Assembly (NCBI RefSeq): GCF_028389875.1
Contig: NC_084672.1
Location: 9,288,458-9,352,457, forward strand
Origin: Rhea pennata
Taxonomy: Eukaryota; Chordata; Aves; Rheiformes; Rheidae
DNA length: 64,000 nucleotides
Direction: 5' to 3'
Part shown: in pieces, positions 24,090 through 35,559 of the stretch
Numbering within the stretch: position 1 is the stretch's first letter
Layout of the letters: each line of letters starts with the position of its first letter
Program-made: the position numbers and the translations under genes
Notes under the pieces: model-generated
The model's database searches: none
The model's input: the letters and a program-made list of their open reading frames with translations, nothing else
Told to the model about the DNA's origin: nothing

Positions 24090-24770
24090 CGAGAGATGCG
24101 GGGCCCGGCGGATGCTGAACTGCTCCCCAGGGGTGCACAGACACGGCGCACAACCCCTGCCCCGCTGCCCGGCGCGGCCTGTCCGGCCCGGCCTGCTCGG
24201 ACGCGGCCTGCGGCCTCCCCGCGCAGGGCAGGGGCGAGGCGCTCCGGGCGAGTCCGCTCGGGGCGGGAAAGGCTCTCCGCTGCCGCCGGGGCGCCCCGTC
24301 CCCCGGGGAGGGGCGCGCAGGAGGCCGCGGCGAAGGGCCGGCGCCGCCGCAGGGGAGGCCGCGCCGGGCCCCCGGCGCCGGCGGGGCCCCCGCCTGCGCG
24401 GCGCGGCGGCTCAGGGGGAGGCGGGCTTGTCGCCGGGGTTGTGCATGTGGTACACGTCGCTCTCCTCGTCCTCGGGCACCTGCGGCGGCGGCCGTGAGCC
24501 GCGCCCGGCCCGCGCCGCTCCCCTCGTGCCGCGGGCAGCAGCGCCATCTTGTGCGCGCCCGCCGCTCCCGCGCCGCCCCGGCCGCGCCGCCGCCGCCGCC
24601 GCCGCCGCCCCACCGGTTCCGGCCGCCACCCGCCACGTCGGCCCCACCAGCCCCAAACCCCCCACCTCAGCCCCACCAGCCCGGACTCCGAGTCCTCTGC
24701 TTCAGCCCCGCCAACTGCGCCCCCAAAGCCCCGGTCCCGCCTCGTCCCCCGGAGCGGGAGGGTCCCATAG
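24090..24770. promoter_or_regulatory. CpG island over the 3' end of RHCG
   Basis: Dense CpG covers the RHCG last exon, its proximal 3' UTR and the preceding intron, which holds a (GCC)8 run at 24,586-24,609. It is distant from any recognised 5' end, so it may be an orphan island, an alternative or non-coding promoter, or just GC-rich coding and UTR DNA. Long frames on both strands here are composition shadows. Confidence 0.6.
24411..24479 (-). CDS. RHCG: RHCG terminal coding exon 10 (residues 439-460, stop)
   Basis: It encodes a 22-residue acidic tail starting [15 protein letters not shown] and ending PASP, then TGA. The acceptor is CGCCGCAG inside very GC-rich DNA. The tail differs from the longer proline-serine-rich human C-terminus, so this exon is less certain than the others. 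Frame, splice site and position after IYWE all support it. Confidence 0.8.
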   Translation of the reverse strand: MPEDEESDVYHMHNPGDKPASP

Positions 24771-27700
24771 CTCCCCGGCTCACCTCCCAGTAGATGTCAT
24801 CCTCAAAGCAGGTCTCGTCCGCGGGATCGCCCCAGATCGGCAGCTTCAGGATGCCTCCTGGAAGCACCGAAGCGGGCTGTGAGGCAGGGGGACACGAGCT
24901 CCCCAGGGGTGTGGGGCAGGGCTCCCTCCCCGTTGTGCAGAAGTAACCCTGAGTCAGGCCCCAGGACCCTTAGCTTGGGGTCTTCCCTGGTCTCCTCTCC
25001 CTGCTGACCAGACGGGTCCAATTTCCGGGCTCTCTGTCTGGTTCTAGCAGGGGGACTCTCAAAGGAGCAGGTCTCTGCATCATGCAGTACCAAGACTGAC
25101 TATCTGGGGGAGTAGATGTTTCCTCTCCTCTTAGCCATGAACTCCATGAGTGGGCAAGTGGGCCCTAAGCAGAGACCTGCTGCTTGCTCGCAACCCTGAG
25201 CTATCCCAGCAGAGGCCGGCCTGATTGAGAAGGTGGGAAGGAGGCAAGACAGGGTTTCTGCCATGCTCCAGCTGCCCACAAAGCGGCAGCAATGACATGT
25301 TGGATGGGAGAAGATGGCTAGAGTCCCCGAGTCCAGACAGCAAAGGGCACAAAGTGAATGCTATCATGTTGCTTAGGGCTGGACTAATGCAAACTCCAAC
25401 CCTATCTCCCTGCAAGCAGAAACCAAGGCTGTGATCTGACCCACACTAGAACTAATTCCCCTTTTCTCTAAACCCGTGTGCATTTGCTGGGATTCAAGAG
25501 TCCCTCTCTGCTGCCCTGTTCCCTTTACCCCTGTGGGCTTTGGGACAGTCCTATCTGCAGGTTATCACAAGTGATGCAAGCAAGCTTAGGATTCGGTTCT
25601 GTTGGGGGGAGCAATCCTTGAAACTTAAGTAGGAAGAATCTACCTGGCCAAAGAGAGGAGTTAATGGACGCCCAGGTCAACCACAGGCTGGCCTCAATCC
25701 TCCCTTCTCCATGCTCCCCTCCTGCTTACCTACAAGGGCCCCCCCAGCAAAAGCCATGACCAGAGATACAACAATGCCGGCTGCCTGGAAACCTCCTTGG
25801 ACACTAGGTGTCCGGGTCCTGTAGCTGCCAGTGAAGTCAAAGGCCTTGATAAACCTGCAGAGGACAGAAATGATTGCTTCCAGCAGACCTTTCCCAGATG
25901 GAGGAAAGCTGTGGTGAACAAAACTGGAGAAGCAGTGTGCCCTGCTCCCTCACGGCTTCCTCTTCTGCAGAGAACTAGAAGAATCTTGCAATGGCACAAA
26001 ACAGTGTTCACTTCCTCTGGCCCCTTGGCAAAGCTTTAATGAGGAGAAGCAGCCCAAAATATGAACATTTACTTTGGATTTCAGATCTTAAGCCTTTACC
26101 TGACCCCCCAAACAATGCAGAGATAGAAAGAGGAACCTTCCCCATTTATTGTGCCCCAGAACAATGCCAAGGATTGGGGTTATGGCTTATCTTTTGAGGA
26201 CACCAGAGGAATGTCAGCTACAAGAGATTAGCCTTTCACAATTCAGCAAACCCAAATTAGCCAGTGCAGTGTGTATTCTTGAGGAGAGAAAGGGACAATT
26301 CTGGACACGAAGCAAAGGCTATTTATTAATTGATGCTGTCTTCCGGCCCAAGGAGCCCCAACTAAAGAGTTATGGAAGAGTTTAAAGCTGCCTTACCCTT
26401 CCTTTCCATACACATCTTCTGTGGCTGCAGCTGCAGTAATGGCTCCCACAATGCCCCCAATAAGCCCCGGCATGCCATGGAGGTTGTGGATGCCGCATGT
26501 GTCCTGGATGTGCAACCTGGACTCCAAAACAGGCTATGGGGAAGGGAAGTAGAGAGAGATCAGGAACCTGAACACAATCTTAGAAAGGAATTAGTTCCAT
26601 CTATGGAGGACACAGATTGGCAGGGAAGGAAGAGTGATATTCTGGGTCCCATTCAAGAATTAAAGGCTTGCAGACAATGACTGAGCCAAGCTTAAGGTGA
26701 AATAAAAACCTCCAAACACTCTCTTATTGGGGCCTTCCTGAGAATTTTGAGGCACTAAATGGAGTCAAATGCATCCATAAGGGGCAGTGGAAAGCAGCAA
26801 CCTCAATGGGAAATAAATTAATTCCTAGTGTCCTTAGCAGGACCAGGGCAGCAATTCCCCACACAGCACTCACCGTGAGGTAGACATACCCCACTGTGGA
26901 CACAATGCCACAGATGAACCCAACGATGAGGGAGCCATACGGAGTCAGCATCATCTCCGCACTAGTGCCCACAGCCACACCACCAGCCAGTGTTGCATTC
27001 TGGATGTGAACCTGCAGAAATAACCATCCTGTGTTATCATCTCAGAGAGATCCCAATTGCTCAGGGATGTGAGGATGGTAAAGCAGGAGAATCAGGTCTA
27101 AAAATGTTTCCAGGGGAAATATCAGGGCCCATTTTCCTGCTTGCTAGAGAAAAACAGAAGGAGAACAGCCGGCCTTTGTTGTAGCACCACAGTGCATAGA
27201 CTCCCACTCTCCATACCACACACACTCTTTGCATCCACAAGTCTGGGTGGGGAGTTGTGATGAGATGGATATTGTCTCACCCATGTGTCACGCAGGCTCT
27301 GCTGTCACACAGTTGTGCTCCCACACACATAATATGTACAAGTCAGCCCCCTGACTGCTTACAAGCTGCCACACAAGCCTGCTTGGCTTGTTGGAGAATG
27401 CTGCCAAACACAGCTCTGCATCATGCCCATCAGAAGCTCTCTTGGTGCAGCACATCAATGTGTGTATGGTCCTGCTGTGCCTTAGGTCCACCATGTGCAG
27501 GGCATCACCCAGTTCTTTCCCCACATGCCTTGAGCACCACAGGACTCACTACCTGCCTGCTTATTCCAAGTAGCGTCTGGTTTTCTGGCTGGGGGCTGAT
27601 TGTACCATCATGCCCTGAAATGCAGTACCTTTTCAGCAAATAAAAAGTAGCAGTCCATTTCTGACATCTTAATCAACTTAGTGACAAGTCCTCTGTGTAG

Positions 27701-30700
27701 CACAAGGCTCTTTGCTCCCAGCTTACCATATCAAGCTTGCCTTTCTTCTGCAGCATGCTGGAGAAGGCCATTGTAGTCAGGACACAAGCAGCCAGCGAGC
27801 AGTATGTGTTAATGGCAGCTCGGTGCTGGGCATCCCCGTGTTCAGAAATTGCTGAATTAAAACTGGGCCAGTACATCCACAGATACAGGGTACCTGATGT
27901 GATGGAGATTGGCGAGACAAAGAACAGAAAGGAAAAAGAAAGAATACAGGGATTGAAAAATTCCTAAAAGGATGATCTTTCTTCGCACAGAGAAGCTGAA
28001 TCACTGGGTTCACTAGTCCTGCTGCCCTAGCACTGTTCCCCCCACAGCACCAGGAGACACTGGCAGAGAAGGGAAACCAAAACACTTACTTGTTTTCTCT
28101 AGCACCATCTCAACCCAGGCCCTGATGAAGGGTGCTGCATAGCTCTGAATTGTCAAAAGGTGGGATATAGCATTCCTCAGCACCAGGCCCTAGTTTCAGT
28201 CCAGTTTCCCCAGAGACAGGAGGGGCAAGCTTACTGTAGCTGAGCAGTACACAACTACCAACTCCACCAAGGCTAGGGTTGACTCACCGATCATAGCGAA
28301 GAGGTCAGAGTGGTACACAGAGCCCTGCTTGTCCTTACTCTGCTCCAGGTTGGGTCTGTATAGGATGCTTGTTACAGTCAGGCCAAAGTAGGCCCCAAAG
28401 GTGTGAATGGTCATGGAACCACCAGCATCTTTAACCTACAGCCATAGAAAGCAGAAGTACCCTTCTGGAATCTCCATTCATTCTAGAAGAGAGATCTGGT
28501 TTGCATCATGCCCATCTTGTCTGTCCAATTTCCAGCCTGCAATTAGTCGCGGGGAGAGAGGGACAAAAATGCTCTGGTTCTGCTAGTTATCCTGCTCTTT
28601 TGGTCCTGTGTATGGCCATACCATTCCTCTTAGCTCCTCCTTGGTAGGTATGAAGGCAGAAGAGAACTTCTGACCTGTTCCAATGACAAGTGGTTTGCAA
28701 CAATATTCTTAAAACAAATCAGGATTAACTTTCTTCCATCATCAGCAGATGACATAGTCACAGGACTGAGCACTAAATACAGAATAATTTATCCCTTTCA
28801 CCTCAGGATTCTTATACAAATATTGAAAAGCCACAAGTATTACAAGCACTTCCCCTTGAACACTGATGATGGTTGTTGTGAATGCAGACTTCCTGCTAGC
28901 CTGTGAGGGATCGGATCAAGAGTTCTTGCTGTCCCTGAATGTCCTGGCAGTGGGGAATGGGCTTAGCATGGTGGTAACAGGCCACCTTTGATAAAGCACC
29001 CCAGTAACCTCTCTCTGGATCTTTGTTCTCTTTTGTGGTTGTGGTTGCATCACTTTTCTACTTTTCTATCTGCCTCAGGACTGCTGCAGCTACTGCAGTT
29101 CTCTCTTGTTAGCTGCATTTGCCCAGAGCTGATGTCAGAAGCATCACCTCCAGGAATGGAGTAAGAAGCAGACACACAAGACAGCGGGGGCTGAACCTCT
29201 GTGCATGGGCACTGCCTGGACTCATTTACATGATGTAATGAACCTGGAGGGAATCACAGAGGGTATTTCAAAGGCACGCAGTGAAAATAATCATCATGCT
29301 GTCAGATGAGAATTCCCCTTTTCACATCACTGCTGATAAGCATTGGAGGAGAATCCCTGCCTTGTATTTCAAACTACCAGGCTACTGGCTCTCCAAGAGT
29401 TCCTTTTCCCCAGTGTGAGAGTTACTCTAGGGTCCTCATTGCTCAGGCTCTCCTACTTTCTTTCTGGTTCTATAAGTGCATTCTTATCCCTCACACCAAG
29501 AAAATGAAATTCTGACTGGCAATTAGAAATAAATGAAGTTCTAGTTCTCCCAAGGCTTCAGCATCCTTTCCTTCATGCCAGGTTGGCTCTCACATGTGCT
29601 CAGGTCTTCTGGAAGCCTCTTCACTTTCCAGCCCCTCAAACCCTCTCTCAGACTGCAAGAACTCAGCCTCCGTTAGCAGACATCTCATCCACTTTGACAT
29701 CTGTTTTCTTTCAACAAAGCCCATATTCCAGCAGGGGAAGCAGCCACAAGGGAAATCTTTGACAGGATAGAGTGACTGGCCCTTTGTGTCAAGACTCCTC
29801 GGCCGCCTTGGGAGCCTCAACAGAGGTACCCAGTGCTCTGGACTCATCAGGCTTGTATGTAAAACCCTGGGAAATCTCCTTTCTTAACGAAAGGAGAGGC
29901 CAGACCACAGGGGAGTGGCTTCTGCCATCCCCCTCCTTTCTAATGCTTTTACTTTTTCTGCCTAAATTATTGCATTTCAAATGCTTATGAAAGCAAGGAC
30001 TTGGTGGAGCCTTAGCAAAGGGAGACATATTTAAGAGACATGCAGAGAGGAAGAAACAGAACCAAGTTGGTGCTGCCCTAAAGAAAAGCCTTACATGAAG
30101 CAGGTTGAGGAGGATGTACTCATTCACTGCAAAGAGTGTGACTTGAAACAAAGTCATGACGAGGAGCTGTATGGGGCTAGTTTTGCCCAGGATGGCCCCA
30201 AAGGCAATGCACACTGAGCCCACACAGAAATCAGCATTGATCAAGCTGAAAAAGAGAAAGGAAAATTATGGTTTAATAATGAAGTACTATCCCCTAACTC
30301 ACCCTCATCCACCCTTGGCTCTAGAGAATCCCAGCCCAGGACACACGTGATTAGGAGCCAGCCCTGGATTTCCCGTTAACCTTCCTCACATCTGGACATA
30401 CTGTCCAATTAAGATGCTTTCTCCCAAATTATTTGAACAATAAAATGCAGGATTATATAAGTTTTTAGCACTGGGGTCTCTGGTACTTGGCTTGGGGAGT
30501 AAGGAATGACTCTCATTCATTCGTTTCAAATTGAACAGTACTCCCATAATAGCAGCCACCTTTAGGGTAAAAGGTGGAAAGCGACTGAAGGTATGCAGAA
30601 TGCCACTCTGCTGCATTGGTGGAGGGAAATTGGCCAAAGAGCTTTCCTTATACAATATGCTCTTTAGAGCTCATGGAAGGAAGACAATAGTTGCAAGACT

Positions 30701-33700
30701 GTCTTCTGCCCATAACACAGGGACAGGTGCTCCCAGCTCCTAGCCTGGCTCTCATCCCAGCTCTTCTACTGCTTGGCCGAGAGGTGGTAACCCAGAGCCC
30801 GTATCTCTTCTTACTTCTCCACTCCAATCAGGATCTTTCCAGTCTTGAAAGAGTGGAACCAGCCTTGCATCAGGACAGCCCACTGGATCCCAAAGGCAGC
30901 GAGGAGGAAATTGAAACCCACAGCTCCAAATCCATAACGCTTGAGGAACATCATGAGAAAGCCAAAGCCCACAAATATCATCACGTGGACATCCTGGAAA
31001 GCTGTGCGGAGGGAAGGAATCATCAGCTCTACAGGGGAACACAGGGCCACAAATACCATTTGAATTCAGCAGAGCAGAGAAACTAAGCATGTCAATGACA
31101 GTAGGGAGGAAAGTCAAGGGAAAATTGGAATATGTGCGTTTGTCACATGCCCGCTCATTCTGATGATGGCTCAACTTTTGGAAACTGCCTTTTGGTTAAA
31201 AAGTTCAGTCTTGAAAGCCAAAAAATGTTTACTAAAAGCAGTTTGCAAGGGAAGATTGGAGAGTCTAAAGGAGTATTCAGAGGAAAACATTTTTGTTTTC
31301 AAAATAGTGTATTCAAAATATTTTTTCCTTTTTGAAAAAGTGCAAAAATGTCAAGTAAAATGAACAGTGCCCGAGTTTGGTTAAAAGCAAATGAATCGTT
31401 ATTTTGAGTAGGCCCATCTTACCAAGGGTCCTGGCCCTGTTGATGGCTTGCAGCAAGTATTTAGGGAAGAGTATAATAACAATGAAAACTTAAATTAAAA
31501 AAAAAGAAAACAGTAAACTGTAATTTTTCTGTCCATCAACCTCTGCAGGCCAACCCACAGCACAGTGCTTGTAACCATTACTTCTTCCAGCTGTCAGAGC
31601 TAACCTTGCTGAGAGAAGTGGTGACTGCTGGGATTTATAGTGATACCTATGCTACTGTTTCTGGCTTGTTCCCTTTAACAGATCTAATGGGTCTCCCTCT
31701 GAGATAGGAACTTGCATTGGGGAAGATGAGCTCTGAACAGTGCTGTAACAGAGGCGTGCTCTCCCTCTCCTGTTGTAGTGGAGACTCTTGCATCACGGAA
31801 GTCAGAGGCAAAATATGCTTGACACCAGGATCTCACTTTCTGAGAGTTTCACTGCTTAATTGTTCCCTTCAGTATGGAGCAAAAGCCATCCTCACCAGAG
31901 ACATCCAGTTCTTCCAAGAGTGCTCATATCTACTAACTCCTGTCCCTCAGATGCCCTTCCCCGGGGGAAACTGTACCTGTGGGACTGTGAGTCTCTTGAG
32001 AGAAATTCTTGGTGCAATAAACTTGGTTTACTTTTTAATGTTGCATTGTTACTTTCAGATAAGGATCACTTTGCAATTAAGTGAGCTGAAAAGCTGCATA
32101 ATTACAAATTAAATCATGCATACTCTCACACTGGAGGCTGCTCTGCCCATTAAAAGAGCAGGACACCCAAGGCTGAGTTTCCCTGCCAGCAGATAACCAC
32201 CAGCAAACCAATACTGTAGAAGAGGTGAACAAAGCAAATTAAGAGCTACATCAGCAATTTTGCATTATGTAGTGAACAAAACACTATAGCTCTGTAGCCA
32301 GCAAAGACTGTGTGCCTCAGAGTAGGTGTAGGCTCAGAGCAAAAGAAATTCAGCAGCTGAGAATCTGCTCTACCCCTAACCTGTGCTGGCCCTTCAGCAT
32401 TCAGAGAGCCCAGCAGCTCCTGAATCAGCTCCTACAGGGACAGTGGGACTGTATCCACTACTTCCACTAAAGGCTGGATGAGGATTTGGGTGAGATGTAA
32501 CTCTGCAGAAGTCTTAGCTTCTGTCCATTGGTACTTTCCAAGATCTCGCAACTTGTATAAGGACAAGCATTTCAACAGACTCCAGCAGTGTAGTGCCAAG
32601 TTGCAGAGACAGGTCAATTTTCTTGTTTTTAAAAATGCTCCCCACGCTAATGAAATTCCTTGCAAAGAAGCAAGGAGACAAAATCTGCAGCTGACACTGT
32701 TCAGCAGAGGTAACTTCAAGTGTACTTCTCTACATGTGCTAAGAACGAGTCTTCATAACACTGATTTTACCATACAATCACACACACTTTCCCTTTGCAG
32801 CTGTATTTATTCTCACCACCTCTCTTCTCAAGGATAAGCAGCAAAATACATGACTGGAATGATCTGCTGCCACTTGCACTATATATTCCTGCTGAATCCT
32901 TCTGAAAGCAGAAATATGTAGGTCAAAATTAAGGTCGCAGACTGTGCAGCCTCCAAAAACACAGAGGATTCTGATTGTTTGTTAGATCCTGTACAAACAT
33001 AGAAAGAAGAGCAGGTCTTTCCTCAAACTGCATGTAATCTAAAGCCTTGCATTTGTTTTGTCTTAAGAATAACACATTTTGTGACTCACAAATAGCCCAG
33101 GGGCTTCTAAGCCCTGAAGTTTTTGTGACATTGCTTTTATGGGAAGGCAATTGCCATTGCTACAAGAGGAAGTGATTGGGCTTTGGGAATACTACCTGTA
33201 CTGAAGAATCTCATTTATTTCCCCTGGAGAGCAGATGATTCATCCATTATGAAATATCAATATATGATTCAAATTAAAAGAAATTGTAGTGCTGACTGGA
33301 GTTGAACTGGCAGTCGTGGAACTGGGCACCACTAATACAACTGCACACAGCCTTCCTCCTGCCTGGATTTCCTAATCATCTCTGGGCTTGGAGGACTCTT
33401 CAGTTTGTCATGCCTTTCCCACTGCAACATCTTTGCTATTGTAGTACAGGTCCTGTGGACAGTAGCAGTCACAGAAACATTAAGGCAGAAGATCTGCGTG
33501 TGTTTAACTATCTCAGTCTCTTCTAAGCAGAGCTGGATGGAGACAAAGATCAAAATGACAGGGCTTGGTCATCTTGCCATGTTTGCCCATTTTTGCAGAG
33601 CGAGAGCAAGAGAGCGCGTGCAAGAAAGAGAGAAAGTATATTTCTGACTAGCTAATGGGGAAAAAACAGCTCTGGCTTTGGGCACATGAGCCCTTCCTCA

Positions 33701-35441
33701 GGTCTGAAATAGAAACAGAATTCAAAGTTAAACTGAGAACAGTTGCTCTGAAGTTGATTTAACTATGAGACTTTGTTAAGCCATTTGACAGAGAATATTT
33801 AGTACTGTGGAGCAAAGCTGGGTTATGAGCACAAAAGAGATATAACATTGCTAGCTCCTACAAGCTCCTTGGCCTAAAACCTCACCTTTCTGACCTTGTC
33901 CCAACATTACAATGACAACAACAGCACTTGTGCACTGCTGTCACTTCACAAAGACCTGTGTGGTGTTAGTCCAAAGGGCAGGATCTTGACAAAGAGCTCA
34001 GGGGATTCATGGCCTTAGACTTAGGAGCATGCCAGCTGAACAACTAGTTTTTGTAAACAAATCCTTCTCTGAAATAGCTAATACTCAGCAGGTACATGTT
34101 TCTATAGCTCCTTTGATTTAGAAAGTGTTTGTAATGGAAATGTTCTAAATAGATTCATGACTCAGGGCTGTTGCTTCCTTGGAAACAATTGCCTACAGAA
34201 GCAAAGTGCTTCCAATGGTTGACAAAGATGACAATCAGCACTGGAGATCAAATCCAGTCAAACACACTGCCTGGTCAAAAAAGCTTTAAGCTCCTGAAAA
34301 AACCCTACCCCTAATATGATACAGTGACCGGAGAGCCCTAAGAACCTGGCAGGTCAGGAGATTTCCAGCATCAAAATGGCTATAACTAAAGGCTGATTTA
34401 CTAGTGAGGGGGAGGATGTAGGAAGGGGAGGAAGATGTCACAGAATCTAGACAGCTGTTCCTCTGTATGCACAGAAAAGTTTGCTCTGATCCAGAGCCAA
34501 GGGAGGAGGCAGCAAGCTGAAATTTGAAAGGTGCTGAGAACACGTCAGCCTTATTCCTGGAAAAAAAGACGTAATTTACTGGTGTCATAGTACCCTGTTG
34601 ACAGTGCTTGAAGAGCACTAGGAAGCCACAAGGCTTTTCTCTTGCTCTTCGGTAAGTCTCAGACCAGCCCCAAGGCAAAAGCTTGATTCTCCAGGAGCAG
34701 GTGGAGACATCAGCTCTGACAAGCTGTGTCCCAAGCCAGAAATATCTGGGAAAGATGAAAGAAGCACTTGGCAAGGGCTTGTCCTTCTAGACCTTTCCCT
34801 TCACCTTCCCCTAAATCCATGCATAGAGCTGTGGGGCAATGAAGCCATTTTCTGGGTAGTGGGTACGCGCTGAGCTTGTTGTAGCAGAGATCAGACAGCG
34901 GTGTTCATTCATGTAACACGGAAGATCTAAGCCCATCTCTCACTGCCCTTTCTGCGGCCTGCCCTTACTTTTCCTGCTTTCAGGGACAGTGGTCTCTGGA
35001 GCTTGTCCAGGAGCCCACCTCTATCCTTGAGCTAGCAAGCACCTCTCCAAATTACAGCCCTCACCCACAAAGAACAAGGTTCTGGGAAGATCTTAAACTG
35101 CACAGCCAAATAGCAGAGAGATGGGTTGATCCAGCAGGAGGGACCCTGTAGTTGGGCTGGGATGCTGGGGACAGTAGTGCTAAAAGCAGCATTTGCAGAT
35201 ACATGTGAGGGATGCAGCCAGTCAGCACTCAGACTAGGGTTCCCAAATACTCACATGGGTATCGGAAGTAGAAATCATTCTCTATGTCACTGGTCACATT
35301 CATCTTTTGCTTCTCTTCCTCCCAATGTGCATCAGCTTCGGGACCAAAGCGCACGAAGACCCCAAAAAGGACGATCATAGCCACCTCCCAGAGGAGGCAG
35401 ACAAGTGGGAGCCGCCAGCGCATGTACGTGTTCTTCGCCAT
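24411..35441 (-). CDS. RHCG: RHCG, Rh family C glycoprotein (ammonia channel), complete, 10 coding exons
   Basis: The spliced product is 460 residues, an Amt/Rh-family membrane channel that conducts ammonia in kidney, gill or other transporting epithelia. Coding exons on the minus strand: 35441-35255, 31001-30815, 30245-30095, 28435-28288, 27893-27727, 27011-26874, 26533-26397, 25854-25730, 24857-24784, 24479-24411. All junctions are GT-AG and the frame is continuous. The twin pore histidines (H186 and H345), the phenylalanine gate (F131 and F236), the pore-mouth aspartate (D178) and the N-glycosylation site N48 are present, each one position later than in human RHCG. The start at 35,441 follows family alignment and has a good Kozak context. 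An in-frame ATG eight codons upstream (35,465) is possible. RHCG rather than RHAG or RHBG is chosen by overall similarity and by the TICRR neighbour. The C-terminal tail is short and unlike the human one. Confidence 0.96.
24784..24857 (-). CDS. RHCG: RHCG coding exon 9 (residues 414-438)
   Basis: It encodes [20 protein letters not shown] and ends IYWE, the conserved cytoplasmic segment of RHCG. The acceptor is TTCCAG and the donor TGGGAG|GTGAGC. Confidence 0.94.
25730..25854 (-). CDS. RHCG: RHCG coding exon 8 (residues 372-413)
   Basis: It encodes [20 protein letters not shown] and the last membrane helix ([19 protein letters not shown]). The acceptor is CTCTGCAG and the donor TAG|GTAAGC. 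Confidence 0.94.
26397..26533 (-). CDS. RHCG: RHCG coding exon 7 (residues 327-371)
   Basis: It encodes the loop [20 protein letters not shown], which contains the second twin histidine H345, and ends at VYGKEG. The acceptor is CCCATAG and the donor GAAGG|GTAAGG. Confidence 0.95.
26874..27011 (-). CDS. RHCG: RHCG coding exon 6 (residues 281-326)
   Basis: It encodes [20 protein letters not shown] and a following helix ending VYLT. The acceptor is TTTCTGCAG and the donor CTCACG|GTGAGT. Confidence 0.95.
27727..27893 (-). CDS. RHCG: RHCG coding exon 5 (residues 225-280)
   Basis: It encodes [15 protein letters not shown], with gate residue F236, then [20 protein letters not shown] and the loop ending KKGKLDM. 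The acceptor is CACATCAG and the donor ATATG|GTAAGC. Confidence 0.95.
28288..28435 (-). CDS. RHCG: RHCG coding exon 4 (residues 176-224)
   Basis: It encodes [19 protein letters not shown], which holds pore aspartate D178 and the first twin histidine H186, and then the loop ending DLFAMIG. The donor is ATCG|GTGAGT. Confidence 0.95.
30095..30245 (-). CDS. RHCG: RHCG coding exon 3 (residues 125-175)
   Basis: It encodes [17 protein letters not shown], with gate residue F131, then helices 4-5 through [11 protein letters not shown]. The acceptor is TTTTTCAG and the donor CTTCAT|GTAAGG. It ends on a codon boundary. Confidence 0.95.
30815..31001 (-). CDS. RHCG: RHCG coding exon 2 (residues 63-124)
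   Basis: It begins after CCGCACAG and completes a Ser codon into [14 protein letters not shown]. It encodes helices 2-3, including [20 protein letters not shown], and ends GGAGAA|GTAAGA. Confidence 0.95.
31002..35254 (-). other. RHCG: RHCG intron 1 (4.25 kb)
   Basis: This is by far the longest RHCG intron. I see no exon, RNA gene or repeat family inside it. The other RHCG introns are 0.3-1.7 kb. Confidence 0.75.
35255..35441 (-). CDS. RHCG: RHCG coding exon 1 (residues 1-62)
   Basis: It encodes the start, the first membrane helix ([18 protein letters not shown]) and the extracellular loop with the glycosylation sequon N48-V-T. The donor is CCAT|GTGAGT, leaving one base of a serine codon. 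Confidence 0.93.
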
Positions 35442-35535
35442 CCCCTGGTGCCTCGGACGCTCCATCCACAAAGCTCCCCGGGGAGCAGGCACAATGTGTA
35501 AGCCTGCGTCCCCTGCATCCGTGGAAGGCAGGCGA

Positions 35536-35545
35536 CATATATAAG
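35536..35545 (-). promoter_or_regulatory. RHCG: TATA-like box upstream of RHCG
   Basis: On the minus strand, CTTATATATG lies about 95-105 bases before the chosen ATG. It would place transcription start near 35,510 and leave a short 5' UTR. There is no CpG island at this promoter, which suits a tissue-restricted gene. This is a motif call only. Confidence 0.45.
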
Positions 35546-35559
35546 TATGAGAGAGCAAG

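Noticed and set aside
23780-24882. Long frames on both strands (298 and 338 codons) at the RHCG 3' end
   Set aside because: They arise from stop-poor CpG island DNA, are Ala/Arg/Pro-rich, and conflict with the well-supported RHCG exons 9 and 10.
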